64,000 bases of DNA from Sphagnum magellanicum (taxonomy: Eukaryota; Streptophyta; Sphagnopsida; Sphagnales; Sphagnaceae). The DNA is taken from the NCBI GenBank assembly GCA_021904315.1, contig CM038923.1:4216001-4280000 (forward strand). Reading direction: 5' to 3'. Both the position numbers and the translations under genes were made by a program. This document shows positions 10,199 to 21,700 of this stretch, in pieces. The notes under the pieces are model-generated. The model was not told the origin of the DNA. It did no database searches and was given only the letters and a program-made list of their open reading frames with translations. Each line of letters starts with the position of its first letter. Within the stretch, counting starts at the first letter, position 1.

Positions 10199-11739
10199 TG
10201 GTTTTTTTACAACCCTCATTTGTTCAGAGTTATTTGCTATACATATACATACATATATATATATACACCCTTCTACCTTGGCAGCTTCGACACTAATTAT
10301 ATTATTTTCAGAAATATTGAGATTTTCACCAAAAAAATCTTAAATAAAAAAAATTTGTGAAGATGCAAAATATTGAATCTTTAAGAAAACTTTATTTGTT
10401 GAAATGAAATATTCAAAATTAATTAATTATTTTACAGACATGTTTCGAAGCTACTAAGGTATCACAGTATGTGAAATCATGATTACTGTCATTTGGAGTT
10501 TGATTGTGTTATACACTTTTTAAACTTATGACGTATCAAAATAACATGTAAAATAACACTCTCAAACATGAGTGTAAAAATCTCTTTCCAGGATACTACA
10601 ATCTCCTTGGACCCTCACATGCTCTTGCTTGGTGGGTTCAAGCAATAGATGAACCAACCTACTTGGTTAAAGAATAAATGGTTGGGCATAAATAGAAGGT
10701 TTGGAAAACCACATTTGGGTCAAAGTTGCATAATACTTCAAAGATGAATGTTGCTCAATATTTCATGTATATTGCAATGTTGGACGGATATCAAAAAAAT
10801 GTGAGAATTGGCTAGGGTTTCAGGCCAACTCTAACCATGAAGACTAACAGATACCACTTGGGATGAGATATGCCCTGGTAGTTCTAACTGGTGTGAGAAT
10901 TGGCCCCTTAACAGAACCTTCAAAAATCTCATTCTTGAGCAAGGTAGTGGAAGGTAGCATTCTTTTGGTTTGAATCAACATGGCAATCATTCATTTGTGA
11001 TTGAAAGCACAAGGGAATTCTTTAGATATAAGGTTCCAATTTGTACTTCTCTCATGCTCGAAATGTATATAGGTCATAGTTATGTTATTTCCACCAGTTG
11101 GTTTGCTCACCTCTTGTGTAGTAATTTAAAACAAGAAGTTTAACCCTGCAATGCATTGAACATTGAAATTTGTATGTTTGTAAAGACGACAAACTTTTCA
11201 CCTTTATATGTTGTTTCTAATGTACATAGGAATGTTGGGAAACTATTGGGGAAAATGTTATATCATGGTTTGGGCTATAATGAAAGGTGTTGATCCTCAT
11301 TTGTGGACAAACCAATCATTTATGATCCTATACCATAGTAGCCAAATTGTCGTGCCTGAAAAAAAAACAATGTAGGAAAAAATGCATTCACACAACATAC
11401 ATTGCAACTTCATAACCAAATATAGAAAACATTCTCTTTGTAATGCATTCAAGTTGTAACACACACACAACTTGAAGATCACAACATAGAGTTCAAAGAT
11501 GCAAGAATACAATCAAAGTTTTTCACTACAAGAGGATGTGGTTATTCTCACACAAAAAGCTAAGATGCATGACACATGTGTGAAGTAAACTTTGTTGTTT
11601 CATCCATTACAATCTACAATATGTGGTGTTTATTGTGGCATGTAGTACATTAAAATGGCAATTTGACATTAAATAATGGCACATGTTACATATGACTGGT
11701 GTTACCATTATTATTAACTAGAGCTACTATTATTGTTGC
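10199..11739. other. AT-rich unassigned sequence
   Basis: Holds a short AT dinucleotide run near 10240-10265. No gene or bounded element recognised. A middle portion (10560-11110) is less AT-rich and might be retroelement-derived, but I found no motif to prove it. Confidence 0.3.
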
Positions 11740-11744
11740 ACATC

Positions 11745-12895
11745 CACCAATTGACAGAAGTAGGTGTGACCAATCGAAAAAATAATGATGTTCGCAAGCT
11801 TTGGTATTTTTCCAACTTGTTGAAAGGAAGGGGAGGAGATTGGTTTGCTCAATGGGTCCAACCACACTATTAGGAGCCACATGTGCCCCCTTAGATCATT
11901 GCTTTATTCTTAAAATATTTTTATAATCTTTTTAATACGTCTTTCAATAAAAAATTTTAAATTTTTAAATTTTTCTTAATACTATCATGTTAAAGTGTAT
12001 ACTAAAAAATGTCCCAAAATATGTCATTAAAAAATATTTTCAAATTGTGCTTTTAATGTCAAAACTATTTTGAAATTATTTTTATGCAACTTTTAAACAA
12101 TGGTTACAAGAGGTTAAAAGTCCTTATACATATTTTTCACTCATTAGATTGAATCCAAATTTTTATTATATGTACATAATGTATTCACAATAACATTTTA
12201 TAATTATTTATTTATTTATTTTACAATCCAAAGTCCAAAAAATTAAGCAGCGGTTATGACTGTTTTTGGTGCATGTTAGTATGATTGCACCCCAATATAA
12301 AACAACAAAGCCACTATGACATTCTATAAGCTAATGTGTAACAAGCTTTTATTGCAAGGTTTAATGTGGTACACAATGAAAGACATGCAATAATTACTTT
12401 ACAAAATATGAAAGAAATATGAAATTGTCAAAGATTACTATGATAGATTATTACAATTATGCACTATAATGCCTCATTAACTAGACGATGTTTACCCACA
12501 AGAAATGTTTTGTGAAGGACTACATACCAAGTTGAAGATGGCAATACTTGGTTTACCTCAAAGAACCATTGTTGAAATTCAAAATTCAACAAGGATAATA
12601 GAAGATAAGCTACTACCTATTAAAAAAAGCCATAGTAAAGCAACAAGAAAAATCAACGATGAGGAGTTTGAAAAAGATTCAAAGGATGAAAGATATAAGA
12701 AAACAAAAAAAAAAAAACAAGGTGCATGTTGACACCTATCAAAGAGGTGTATATTACTTGAATTGTTATAATGAAAGGCATTATGGACACCAAGGAATGC
12801 AAGTTGTTGTAGAAGTTTTGCCAATTTGCAAGAATGACGATGACAACATAGACCAATGTCCAAAAAAGATATCAAAAAAGAAATGTTGATGTAAG
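11745..12895 (+). pseudogene. gypsy gag relic, split by a MITE
   Basis: The left part (11745-11853) reads NNDVRKLWYFSNLLKGRGGD followed by WFAQ, the standard retrotransposon gag core (the LKGxAxxWF region). A 439 bp MITE interrupts it. After the MITE come DYYDRLLQLCTIM with a stop shortly after, then an FCEGLHTKLKMAILGLP block (the FxxGLxxxxKxxxxxxxP motif of plant gag), then a Lys-rich tail. The 75-codon frame at 12505-12732 is the longest open piece. The family's gag packages the RNA into particles; this copy is broken. Confidence 0.75.
11854..12292 (+). mobile_element. MITE, GGGTCCAACCACACTA family, 439 bp, in gag
   Basis: Left terminus GGGTCCAACCACACTATTAG; right terminus, read inward, GGGTGCAATCATACTAACATG. 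CAAT flanks both ends (11850-11853 and 12293-12296). Taking out the element and one CAAT joins the gag frame in register, so the boundaries are independently supported. It aligns over most of its length with 42962-43388 and, with an internal deletion, with 45298-45536. No coding capacity. Confidence 0.82.
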
Positions 12896-13092
12896 GTTGA
12901 GGTCTTAGTTAATATGGTGTAAATAAAGGCACTAGAATTTATAAATTAAAACAAAGAAATTTATTCAAAGCCAAATAATCAAAGAGGTCAAGGATGGAAA
13001 AAAAATCAAAATTACTAATAAGATTAAGGAAATCAATATAGTTGCAAAATAGTTACAACCAAAAAAAAGGATTTTGGCAAGGCAACAACATG

Positions 13093-13140
13093 AAATGTTT
13101 TTGCTACAAGAAGGAATGACATGTTCACAAACATTGTCCT
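13093..13140 (+). pseudogene. gypsy CCHC zinc knuckle relic
   Basis: The frame reads C-F-C-Y-K-K-E-stop-H-V-H-K-H-C. The second C and the C-x2-C spacing are disturbed and a stop sits before the His, but the C...H-x4-C pattern and its place between gag and protease fit a nucleocapsid zinc knuckle that binds RNA. Confidence 0.55.
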
Positions 13141-13271
13141 ATGTGAAAGCAACATTTAGAAGAGGAAGCCAAGTTGAATTTGAAACCTAAGGTGGGAGCA
13201 TATTTTATTATGGTTCAATGGAATCAATATGTAATTGAAGTTTGTATGGCTATAAGAAGTAGAAAACAAAA

Positions 13272-13794
13272 ATGAAAAAAGAAAAGGCAAAATTTGAAAG
13301 GGTGAGTCATATGAGAAGACAAGGAATGAAATGTGAAAAAGGAAAAATTATTGATGAATCATGGAATATACAAATTAGAGATGATTCACTAAGGAAAATA
13401 TTTGAAAATCAATTAACCAAACCTATAGCTAGATTACTAAATGGACAACCAAGCAAGTAGTCAAAAGAACTAACCAATTTGATGTACCATCTATTGTTAA
13501 ACTAAAAACAATGGGAAAGTCCAATTGGTCGGCAATACATGATGAAACTATCAATGAACTTATCAATCAATTTGATAAGATTTTAATTGAACTTTTGGAA
13601 ATGAAGATGCTAGAACAGGAGATAGTTAGTGCAAGGAGCAATTATGAAGAAAAGGTGAAGGAGCATATTTTGGATTTGAAGCTAAAAGTTAAATTGAAGC
13701 AACTATTGGAGATTTGCCCATAACTAAGAAGAATGAGGTACAAGTATGCCAATCAAAAGAAAATGAAAATGTGTTACTACTATATATATAACAA
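13272..13794 (+). pseudogene. gypsy linker region between knuckle and protease
   Basis: Open pieces at 13272-13460 and 13511-13723 encode charged, helical sequence (for example DETINELINQFDKILIELLE). This is the usual content of the poorly conserved spacer ahead of the protease. Short T/A repeats near 13781-13790 interrupt the frame. Confidence 0.4.
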
Positions 13795-13986
13795 GTGCAA
13801 CCCAAAGTGAATATTTCAATGAAGTTATGTTGGTTGCTCAAGGGTATATTGAGTAAGTATGAAATCCAAAATGTATCATTATACAAAGGTTTTAGTATAA
13901 ATATCATCTCAAATGTACTAAAGAGGAAGCCAAGATTTAAAGACATCAATCAACTTCTTTCATGGTATGAATCATTGACTATTTAA
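13795..13986 (+). pseudogene. gypsy aspartic protease relic
   Basis: Reads KGILSKYEIQNVSLYKGFSI, then NIISNVLKRK and a FKDINQ block. The expected catalytic Asp-Ser/Thr-Gly triplet (usually DxGSA in this group) is here Tyr-Lys-Gly-Phe-Ser, so the catalytic Asp is lost. The family's protease cuts the polyprotein; this copy would be dead. Followed by two stop codons at about 13984. Confidence 0.55.
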
Positions 13987-14077
13987 TAAGGTGAATATTG
14001 TGTTAGTTCACAACTTGAAAACTAAATTAACAAGGTGTACGTACAAAATAACTATAGTAATGTTACATATGGAGGAT

Positions 14078-14895
14078 GGGTGAAAGCACACTATGCCCCC
14101 CACAAATTGTTGTCACAAAAATAGAAATTTTGCATTTGATTTTTTGGGTACATGTGGACATCACATCTTAGATTATTTTTGTTCATTTCAAATATATTGC
14201 ATTAGCTTTAGACTTAAACGTTTTTTTTTTTTTTTTAATCCAACAAACATTTACAAACTTGAACATATGAAGTATATTTGTGTCAAAATAAATGTCACAA
14301 AGTATGAAAATTTGCAAATATATTTCAAAACTAAAATTATGGGTGGAGTTTTGTAATGAATTTTTTTGTGGTGAATGATATTGATATACATCAACTAAAT
14401 CTATGAGCATTTAAAAGTTTAAATTTTTGCTTGAAAATCCATTCAAAAAATGTTTTTTTTGCACTTCTTAAGCAATAAATGCATAGTAAATTCTTTCTTT
14501 TGGGAAAAAGACCATTACCTTAATAAAAAGGAAGAGATTTTACAATTGGGCATTATATTATTTTTTCATTTTTCTTTGGTTTAATGATGTGTCATGAACC
14601 ACAAACATGAGGCCTTATGGTTGTTGAAAAAATATATGTTATATATTTTATGCACATTGATTTTATACAATCCTCTTCATCTAACCATCGGATTAAGTTG
14701 AATTTTGATTCAAAATGAACTTTGAATTCCAAAATGTTGTCATGCACATTTTGAAGTTTTTTCTTTCTTATGTTTAGGATTTCCAAAAGATGTCATCAAG
14801 ATTTCAACTTACTCCATACCTATCATATTTGTTAAACATCATTTTTTAAAATGAAAAGTGGTGAAAAGTGGCTCACCCATAATGTGCTTTCACAT
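14078..14895 (+). mobile_element. MITE, GGGTGAAAGCACACTATG family, 818 bp, in gypsy
   Basis: Left terminus GGGTGAAAGCACACTATG, right terminus read inward ATGTGAAAGCACATTATGGG. The flanking 4-mers are GGAT and GAAT, an imperfect duplication. Taking out the element and one 4-mer leaves the gypsy frame in register across the site. The interior is AT-rich without coding capacity and shows weak similarity to 17729-18511 (a TTTTGCATTTGATTTT-like block and a GTACATGTGG block near the left end). Confidence 0.7.
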
Positions 14896-15145
14896 GAATG
14901 TCTACGAGGCTTGTACTCCATGTTATTGGGAAGATCTTAGGTTAAACAACCAAAATTCAAATCATGATTGCTACAAAAATACCTTAACAATTGTCATTGA
15001 AAACAAAATTGTCACATTGAGTACATTGAAACGAACTTTCATTCACCCATCTAAGAGACCTTGTAATCTTGATGATGATTATGATTGGGAAGGTTTCATT
15101 AACAAAAATGAAGAATGTCTTTATGAAGTTGTTCCAAAGCTATGA
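14896..15145 (+). pseudogene. gypsy polyprotein segment between protease and RT
   Basis: A clean open piece of about 83 codons, ending PKL-stop, starts directly at the MITE's right edge. It contains EACTPCYWEDLRL, a DCYKNTLTIVIEN block and DDDYDWEGF. Acidic/aromatic blocks of this kind lie between protease and RT in some plant gypsy elements; I infer this from position and frame continuity, not from a recognised domain. The open frame at 14858-15145 begins inside the MITE, so its first codons are not native. Confidence 0.5.
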
Positions 15146-15589
15146 CTAGTAGGTGAAATGAGCCTAGAAGATTTAAAGTTCTTAGCAAATGTCTATTGTG
15201 GAATGTTGTAGCCCAAAAAACCATTAAACTTTTTAATATGGTTTTATCATGATGAACCTAAAAAAGTGATGATTTTAAATGAATTAATTGATGTTACCAA
15301 AAAAGATGAAAAAGTTCATGGTTGGACTTTCATGATCGATGAGCAATTGATAAAGTTAAACTTGGGAAGTGAATAAAAACCCAATATAATGTTAGTAAGT
15401 GCAAATTTCTTATTACATCAATGGGACAAATCAAGCAATTGTGTTCAAAGTTTTAAAATGTTTTTATGCGGAGTTAATAGTAGCTAAAAAGTATATCAAG
15501 AGAGATTTTATGAACACAAAATTGAGCTTATGGTTAACACATGCCCAATTAAGGAAAATTAATATCATATGAATATAGACTACATGTTC

Positions 15590-16115
15590 AAAAAGTTAGG
15601 GGAAACATGGTTGTCTCCTTTGATGATTTTATTTAAGAAAAATAGGAAGTTTCAAATATGTGTGATCTTTCGAAAACTAAATGTATAAATCCAAAATGAA
15701 CCTTTTTTCATATCCTTTTTTTTAATTTAGTACTTGACTCGCTTGTAGGCCATGAAATGTATCATTTATGAATGGCCAATACATTGTTCACAATCAAATG
15801 AAAATGGTTGAAGAAGATGATGAAAAAATTGCATTTATCTTTGAGCCAAAAATCTCATGCATGTAGTGTTATGCCTTTTGGTCTATGTAATGTTCATGCC
15901 ACTTTGTAGGAGGTCGTCACTTAAACCTTCAAAGAATATTTGAATGATTTTATGCAAGTCTTCTTGGACATTTCAATGTATATGGTAGTGAGATAAAACA
16001 TATGGAGCATCTTAGGAAATGCATGAAGAAATGTTAGGTGAAGGCCATTAGTCTCAATCCAAATAAATGTGTTTTTTAATGAACTTTGGAGTTCTATTGG
16101 GATTCAACAACTACA
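15590..16115 (+). pseudogene. gypsy reverse transcriptase relic
   Basis: Recognisable RT blocks in order: SPLMILFKKNRKFQICVIFR at about 15616-15675 (the family's SPxVxVxKKxGxxRxCxDYR region, here with Ile for the catalytic Asp), RKLNV, a NGQYIVHNQMKM block (15771-15810), a LCNVHAT-like block (15882-15905), and FLD at 15961-15969. At FLD the catalytic FLDD/YxDD box is broken by a small deletion. The RT tail GVLLGF lies near 16089-16106. Several stops and frameshifts are present. It copied element RNA when intact. Confidence 0.72.
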
Positions 16116-16120
16116 TATAT

Positions 16121-16710
16121 GTTTGGCAGTGAGGATTTTCCCACCAATGTTGGGCACAATAATCAAACTAGGAAATTTTGAAGAGATGTGGAAGGTGAAA
16201 GACACTAAATTGAAGGAATATTTAGTTTATATAATATTCCATGGCTACATCATCTTCAATGGCCATTCTAATTATGAAAAATAAAACCACTTCACAAGAT
16301 TTTGGGAGTGTATGCACAATGTTGGAAAATGCTTTCTAGAAAGTACTATAAAAAACTACCCAACCACACCATCCAACAAGTTGAGCTTTACTATGGCTCA
16401 AATTCATGAAATATACATGGAAGAACGAATGAAGGATGAACTACAAAGGTTAGACAAATTTGCTGATTATTGACTAATAAAACCTTGTACAATGATGTGT
16501 GGCCTTCATGAGGTGATGACAATGATAACATGACACTTCAACATTAGAAGACCAAATCATGCGTGCAAGCAAACTCATCTAGGAAGAAATCGTTTACACC
16601 CCATTGCTCCTAGAATCATGTATATTAGCTCCAAGAAAAACAAAAGATGTTCACCTTATGACATTGACAATGTGATTTCATTACTCACTATGCATAGGAG
16701 TACATAAAAA
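16121..16710. other. AT-rich unassigned sequence after RT
   Basis: Expected RNase H sequence is not recognisable. The open frame at 16069-16284 runs out of the RT tail in a shifted frame. An MAQIHEIYMEERMKDELQRL-like stretch at about 16393-16455 is helical but unidentified. Confidence 0.3.
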
Positions 16711-17473
16711 AGGTGAAACCACATTACAATGGTCCCCTTTGTGTAATCATGTTGAAGGTGGTGCATCTTTGAATCTAATCCATGTCAAAATTAAGAAGGA
16801 ATTTCACTTTTTTTTGCATATATTACGGTAGAACCCAAACAAGATAATAGATTTTTATTTTATTTTTCTCTTTATATTATGGTGGGTTGGAGCATATTTG
16901 TACCAAAAATTTACATGTCACTTTATATTTTAAGAATGCAAATATATTCCAAAAGTAATTGAAGTCATTTTTAGCCTTTATGGAATTGGTAATATCCATT
17001 TTTCATGTGATTTCACATAATTTGAACCATGTTTGTGAACCATTTAGATAATTTGATCACTTTTCATGTCAGAAATGGGTTTTTTGGGGGGTCTTGACCA
17101 TAACATTTTGGTAATTGACATTTTGACAAATGATCATTTTCAAATGAAGGTAACAAGTATTTAGAGAAGATTTTTTTTTAAAAAATCAAATTCTTCTTTG
17201 AATAATTAGTGAAATTTCATTTTAATGCAATTCAAAAGAAAACCAAGTTTGTTATATTGTGTGTGTGTATATATATATATACTCATGGTTCATTTTTTTT
17301 ACAATTTTTTTCAAATAATATTGGATGATATTGGTCTTGTGAAAGTCCAAATTATAACCTTTAAACACCAAAAATGAAACCCAAAATTAAATGAACCACA
17401 TTTGGGGAGGTGTATATTATGATAATCATTATGAAAGTGCTTGAAAAGGGGCCACCATAATCTGCTTTCACCC
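16711..17473 (+). mobile_element. MITE, GGGTGAAA family, 763 bp
   Basis: Left terminus AGGTGAAACCACATTACAAT followed by GGTCCCC; right terminus read inward GGGTGAAAGCAGATTATGG followed by TGGCCCC. Flanks are A-runs on both sides (TAAAAA / AAAAAT), compatible with a 4 bp AAAA duplication but uninformative. The interior aligns as a reverse complement with 17729-18511: ATGGGTTTTTTGGGGGG, TTGACCATAA and ACATTTTGACAAA blocks all have counterparts. A TA run sits at 17265-17280. Confidence 0.75.
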
Positions 17474-17728
17474 AAAAATACCAAATGATAATGAAGTGGA
17501 TTATTAGATAATTTTCAATGTAATGAAAAAACTAATGAACAAATTACAATTTTTTCACATTCCATGTAAACATATATTGAGAGGGAAACTAGTGTGCTAT
17601 AAGAAGGAAGATTAAAGGAATATGTGAGAACACTATAATAATTAGTAGTTAAAATAAAGTATAGATGAATTAACTTAAGTGCTTAGCCAAATAAAACTAG
17701 CTACATGAAGTGGATAGGTTGGACAATT

Positions 17729-18511
17729 GGGTGAAAACACACTATGGGGGGACCACTTTGGGCATTTTCACGACATGTATGTAATATATATTTCTAAAAA
17801 AAATTGTTGCATTTAATTTTGGGTTTCACTTTTGATGTTTGGGCTTGATATTTTTGATTTTCACAAAGTTAATGATATATAATATTATTTGAAAAAAAAT
17901 AAAGAATTAAATTCAAAGAATAATGGGTATACTTATGGTATATGTAGTATAATGAAACATGTTTTGCTTTTAGATTGCACTAAATTTGGTTTGAATTAGT
18001 TATCCAAAAAATGTTTGAAATGAAAAATTTTTAAAATGACCAACCTCACATCTTTGTCATCTTCCATTTGAAAGTGATTGTTTGTCAAAATGTTATTTTA
18101 CCACATACTTATGGTCATCATCCCCCAAAAACACCCATTTGTGATATGACAATTATCAAACTTTTCATATGGCTCACAAACTTATTCTAATCATATGGAA
18201 TCACAATGTTTAGTAAATATTACAAATTTCATAAAGACTAAAAATAATTTCAATCATTTTTGAGTATTTTTCATTTTATAATATGTTGTGATGTATATAT
18301 TTTTGGCACAAATATACTCTGACATCACATCATATTAAATTAAAAAGTGTAGTTTCTTTGGAATTTGACTTATTTGGGTTTTGACCTACCATAATATGCA
18401 AATATTGTGAAAATCCTTCATAATAATGACATGGTTGAAGTTCAAACATGGGACCCTTAAAAATAATACAATGTGACAACAACCCTAGCCCCCCCTAGTG
18501 TGTTTACACCT
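17729..18511 (-). mobile_element. MITE, GGGTGAAA family, 783 bp, opposite orientation
   Basis: Left terminus GGGTGAAAACACACTATG then GGGGGG; right terminus read inward AGGTGTAAACACACTAG then GGGGGG. AATT flanks both ends (17725-17728 and 18512-18515). The interior is the reverse complement of the neighbour at 16711-17473, so the strand given is only relative to that copy. About 255 bp separate the two. No coding capacity. Confidence 0.8.
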
Positions 18512-18515
18512 AATT

Positions 18516-20634
18516 GACCATTTATAGTTAGTTGAAATTAGTTGTCCAAATCAATTTGTATTCAATCAACGATTTTGCTTTTTGGTTAAGTAATGAGAAA
18601 TGCTAAACATTTTACTACAAAAATGCCCTTTACTTTCTACAAATTTAAAGAATCCATTTTTCATACAAATAACCAAACATTTGAGTCCAAACAAAACCTC
18701 AGCAAATGACACAATAATTATTTTGTAGAATCCATGTATTATGTCAAATTGAAAGAAAAATCATAAAGAATTGAACATATGACTTGTGTATTTTGTTTTA
18801 GGGCTAACAAAAAAAGTATTTACGAAAAAGAAGAAAATAAAATATTTTAGTTTCTTAGGTTTTTAATCCCTTGTCGAAGACAATGTCAATTGCCTTGAAA
18901 TGCAACCGAAATATGGTTTGGCAAAAACAATGTTGACCAAGAACTAATTGATACCCCTTCTTGAGTCTTTAATGACTTTTCAAAGGGTCACCCCTTCTAG
19001 AAATTACTACTGCAAGTGAAGAAAAAATCTAAAACTAGTTATGCACACCTACTAGTTATTAAAATAAAAAAAAAATGCAATATTTTAAAGGCTTTCTATC
19101 TCTTAACAAGTAGTTGTAATCTAGTTGTAGATTTTAATAATGATATACCCTAACATGACTAACTACTTTAGTTATTTCGACAAGTGTTATTTTGAAATAA
19201 AGGAATGGGTAAGAGCCCAACAATAATAATTAATTATGAAGGACTAAATGGAGCAAAATCTTATCGTTAACCTTCTAACATAATATGAATTGTGGAGTCA
19301 AGTGGTAGTCTTTGTTACTTTTTGTTGCATACTTTTAAGGGAATATATGAAATGGTTCGAGGTTGTTATTTGTCGCATACTTTTAAGGGAATACATGAAA
19401 TGGTCCGAGGTTGTTATTTGTTGCATACTTTCAAGGGCCTATATATGATGCAATCACACATTGCTTATTAATTTGTATTGGTGGTATAGTTCCTTGATCC
19501 ATATAACAGGGCACACATAACATGGGGTGTGTTCCCTAGTTTTTCGTGATAAATTAGGATCCCCAATCGTATAATCTCCTAAAATGTTGTCACTTGGAAA
19601 ACGGTCACAAACATGATTCTAATTCCAACCCATATATCTTCAAACTTAATATGAAACTAAATTTTATCAAATAAGTAATAGTGCCCCTAGATAAAAGACT
19701 AAGATTAGCATATGCCTTCTATCTTTTACACAAGGAATCCACTTGTAAATATATCTAACTTTGAACATGTTGCCATTAGTTGGTGGTTTCGACCTTTGAA
19801 AAGAAATTTAAGATCTGTGTTACTCATTCATGCATTAAAATGCAAGCATCCAAATGGGACATAGGGCATAATTCTCTATTGGTGAACTCTAAATAGGACA
19901 TAAAGACAACTAGCAAAGAGGTTGTTGTGACCATGTCCAACACACATATATAAGAACCACAAATATAGAGAAGGTTCTAATGCTTATAATTTGATGTTTT
20001 ACAAAACAAAAACCTTGCATTTATGCATTTGAATACAAGGAAATAGATGTGATGGAAGGCATTTAGGTTTTTATCAATAAACTTTAAACAAGTTAGAAGA
20101 ACATCCAATTGTTATTTGTGGTTGTTACAACCATATTATTCAAGGTTAGCATATGTAATTGCCAATATAAAAAAGGATTAATCATATAAAAAATCTCAAT
20201 ATACATTTGCCTTGGATTAATCCAATGAAGGCAATATAACTCATTGTTCTTAGTAGTTTCTAGAATATGTGCACTTGGTACCTTTGCATCACAAGGGTTA
20301 AAGCAACATACAAAATGAAGAAAACAGCCAATGAATCATTATATGCATCCACTACTAAATTGATTGCAAACAAGTATAACAATGCTACTAATATTGTGAC
20401 CAAATATGGTAATATGCAATGTAGTTGGTTCACAATCCTCTATTAGTCCAAAATGGGAGCTTGATTTCATGTTCACACAAATGATGTTGGTATATTCCCC
20501 TAGTCTTTTATTTTCATCCAAAGTGTAATAAAATGCATCCTATGTAAGTTGAATAATAAAAAGATGTTTTGGGCTTTAAAATACATGTAAGCTTCACCCA
20601 ACAACTCTTCACAATATTATCACGAGGTGAAAAC
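18516..20634. other. AT-rich unassigned sequence with a short tandem repeat
   Basis: Apart from the 48 bp tandem at 19324-19440 I see no gene or element boundary. The open frame at 20339-20521 has no coding signature. Confidence 0.35.
19324..19440. repeat. Tandem repeat, 48 bp unit, about 2.4 copies
   Basis: GTTGCATACTTTTAAGGGAA-type units start at 19324, 19372 and 19420. The first two copies differ at a few positions (T/C in GTYGCAT, TATATG/TACATG, GTTCG/GTCCG). The third is truncated after AAGGG. Confidence 0.85.
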
Positions 20635-21224
20635 ACATTACGTAATCCCTTTTTGTGTGTCATATTTGTAGTTTTTCCTACATTTCTTTGAAATTTAAAT
20701 ATGAAACATTAATATTTTCATTGAAATATCAAGAAAGGGATTCACATATGTAATGCTAATAGAGTTGGATTTTTTAAAATGTAAAAAAACACATCAAAAT
20801 CCTAAATATTTAATGAGTAATATTGGACTTTTGAATCTTGATGATAAATTCTATAACATCTTGCAAAACTCATGGATACATGGACTTTTATCTTACAACA
20901 TGTCAATCTTATTGTTTGAAACTTTGGGATATTTGATTAATTATATTTTAAAAACTAAAAATGCATTGAATGAATGGAATGTGATTTTAATTTATTATGT
21001 TATGAACTTTTCAAAATCCCAAAAACTATGATTATTAAAAAAAAATTTGTGTATTTTGATATTCCTAATCATTACATTTAGAAAAGTTTCAGGAATGTAA
21101 CGCTTAACCACCTTTCCTTGAACTTTTTGGTTAGAAACACAAATTTGAAACATGAATTGAAAATTTTCTTGGGAATTTTTTTCTTAAGGTAATTTGGAAG
21201 TCATTCTATTTTTATATTCTTATT

Positions 21225-21520
21225 GGGTAATTAGTTGAGTAAATATAATTTAATTAAATGAATTTCTAAAGTTAAGGTTATCAATTTTTGAAGGGGCCAT
21301 TTTGATTAAAAATTGTTTTTATAAAAGAATTCCAATTTATTCTATTCTAAAATAAGCTTCAATTAGTGCATGCAATTGATAAACATGAGAAAAAAAAATT
21401 ATAATTGTGAAAACATTTAAAGTAAAGGGCCTAGGAAAATGATTTGTGCATTTTTGGTTCTTTAGCCATTCCTTGAGGTGGTTCCTAGTGGTCCATCCAA
21501 GGATGTTTTCTCCCTTAAGC
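21225..21520 (+). repeat. Dispersed repeat, partner at 48703-48985
   Basis: Aligned landmarks in the same order: TTAATTAAATGAATTT, TGAAGGGGCC, ATTAGTGCATGCAATTGATA followed by AACATGAGAAA, AACATTT..AAAG, and AGCCATTCCTTGAGGTGG followed by TTCCTAGTGG. On either strand the two copies give partly matching peptides (minus strand TTRNHLKEWLKN versus TTRNQIKEWLKN). This suggests a decayed coding segment, but I do not recognise the protein. Confidence 0.55.
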
Positions 21521-21700
21521 ATTTGATAATATTAATTTTTTTAAAAATATTTTAGGATTTAAAAATATATCCTTTATAGCATCATGGCTTGAAATTGGAA
21601 ATGGGAAAAAATGTTAATTTCAATATCAACTAAATATTCGTATTTAAAACCAGTTTTCAACTACACTATAAAAGGACTTTGAAAAAGGACTCTAATCTAG

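Larger units (their letters stand above)
11740..16120 (+). mobile_element. Decayed Ty3/gypsy retrotransposon (gag-protease-RT), LTRs not found
   Basis: Fragments of one gypsy-type polyprotein follow each other in canonical order on the plus strand: gag core, CCHC knuckle, aspartic protease, spacer, then reverse transcriptase up to just past its catalytic region. RNase H and integrase were not found, and no pair of LTRs was recognised. Stop codons and frameshifts occur throughout, so it cannot be active. It has been split by two MITEs (11854-12292 and 14078-14895), which must be younger than the element. Two further MITEs lie beyond its right end. Confidence 0.8.
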
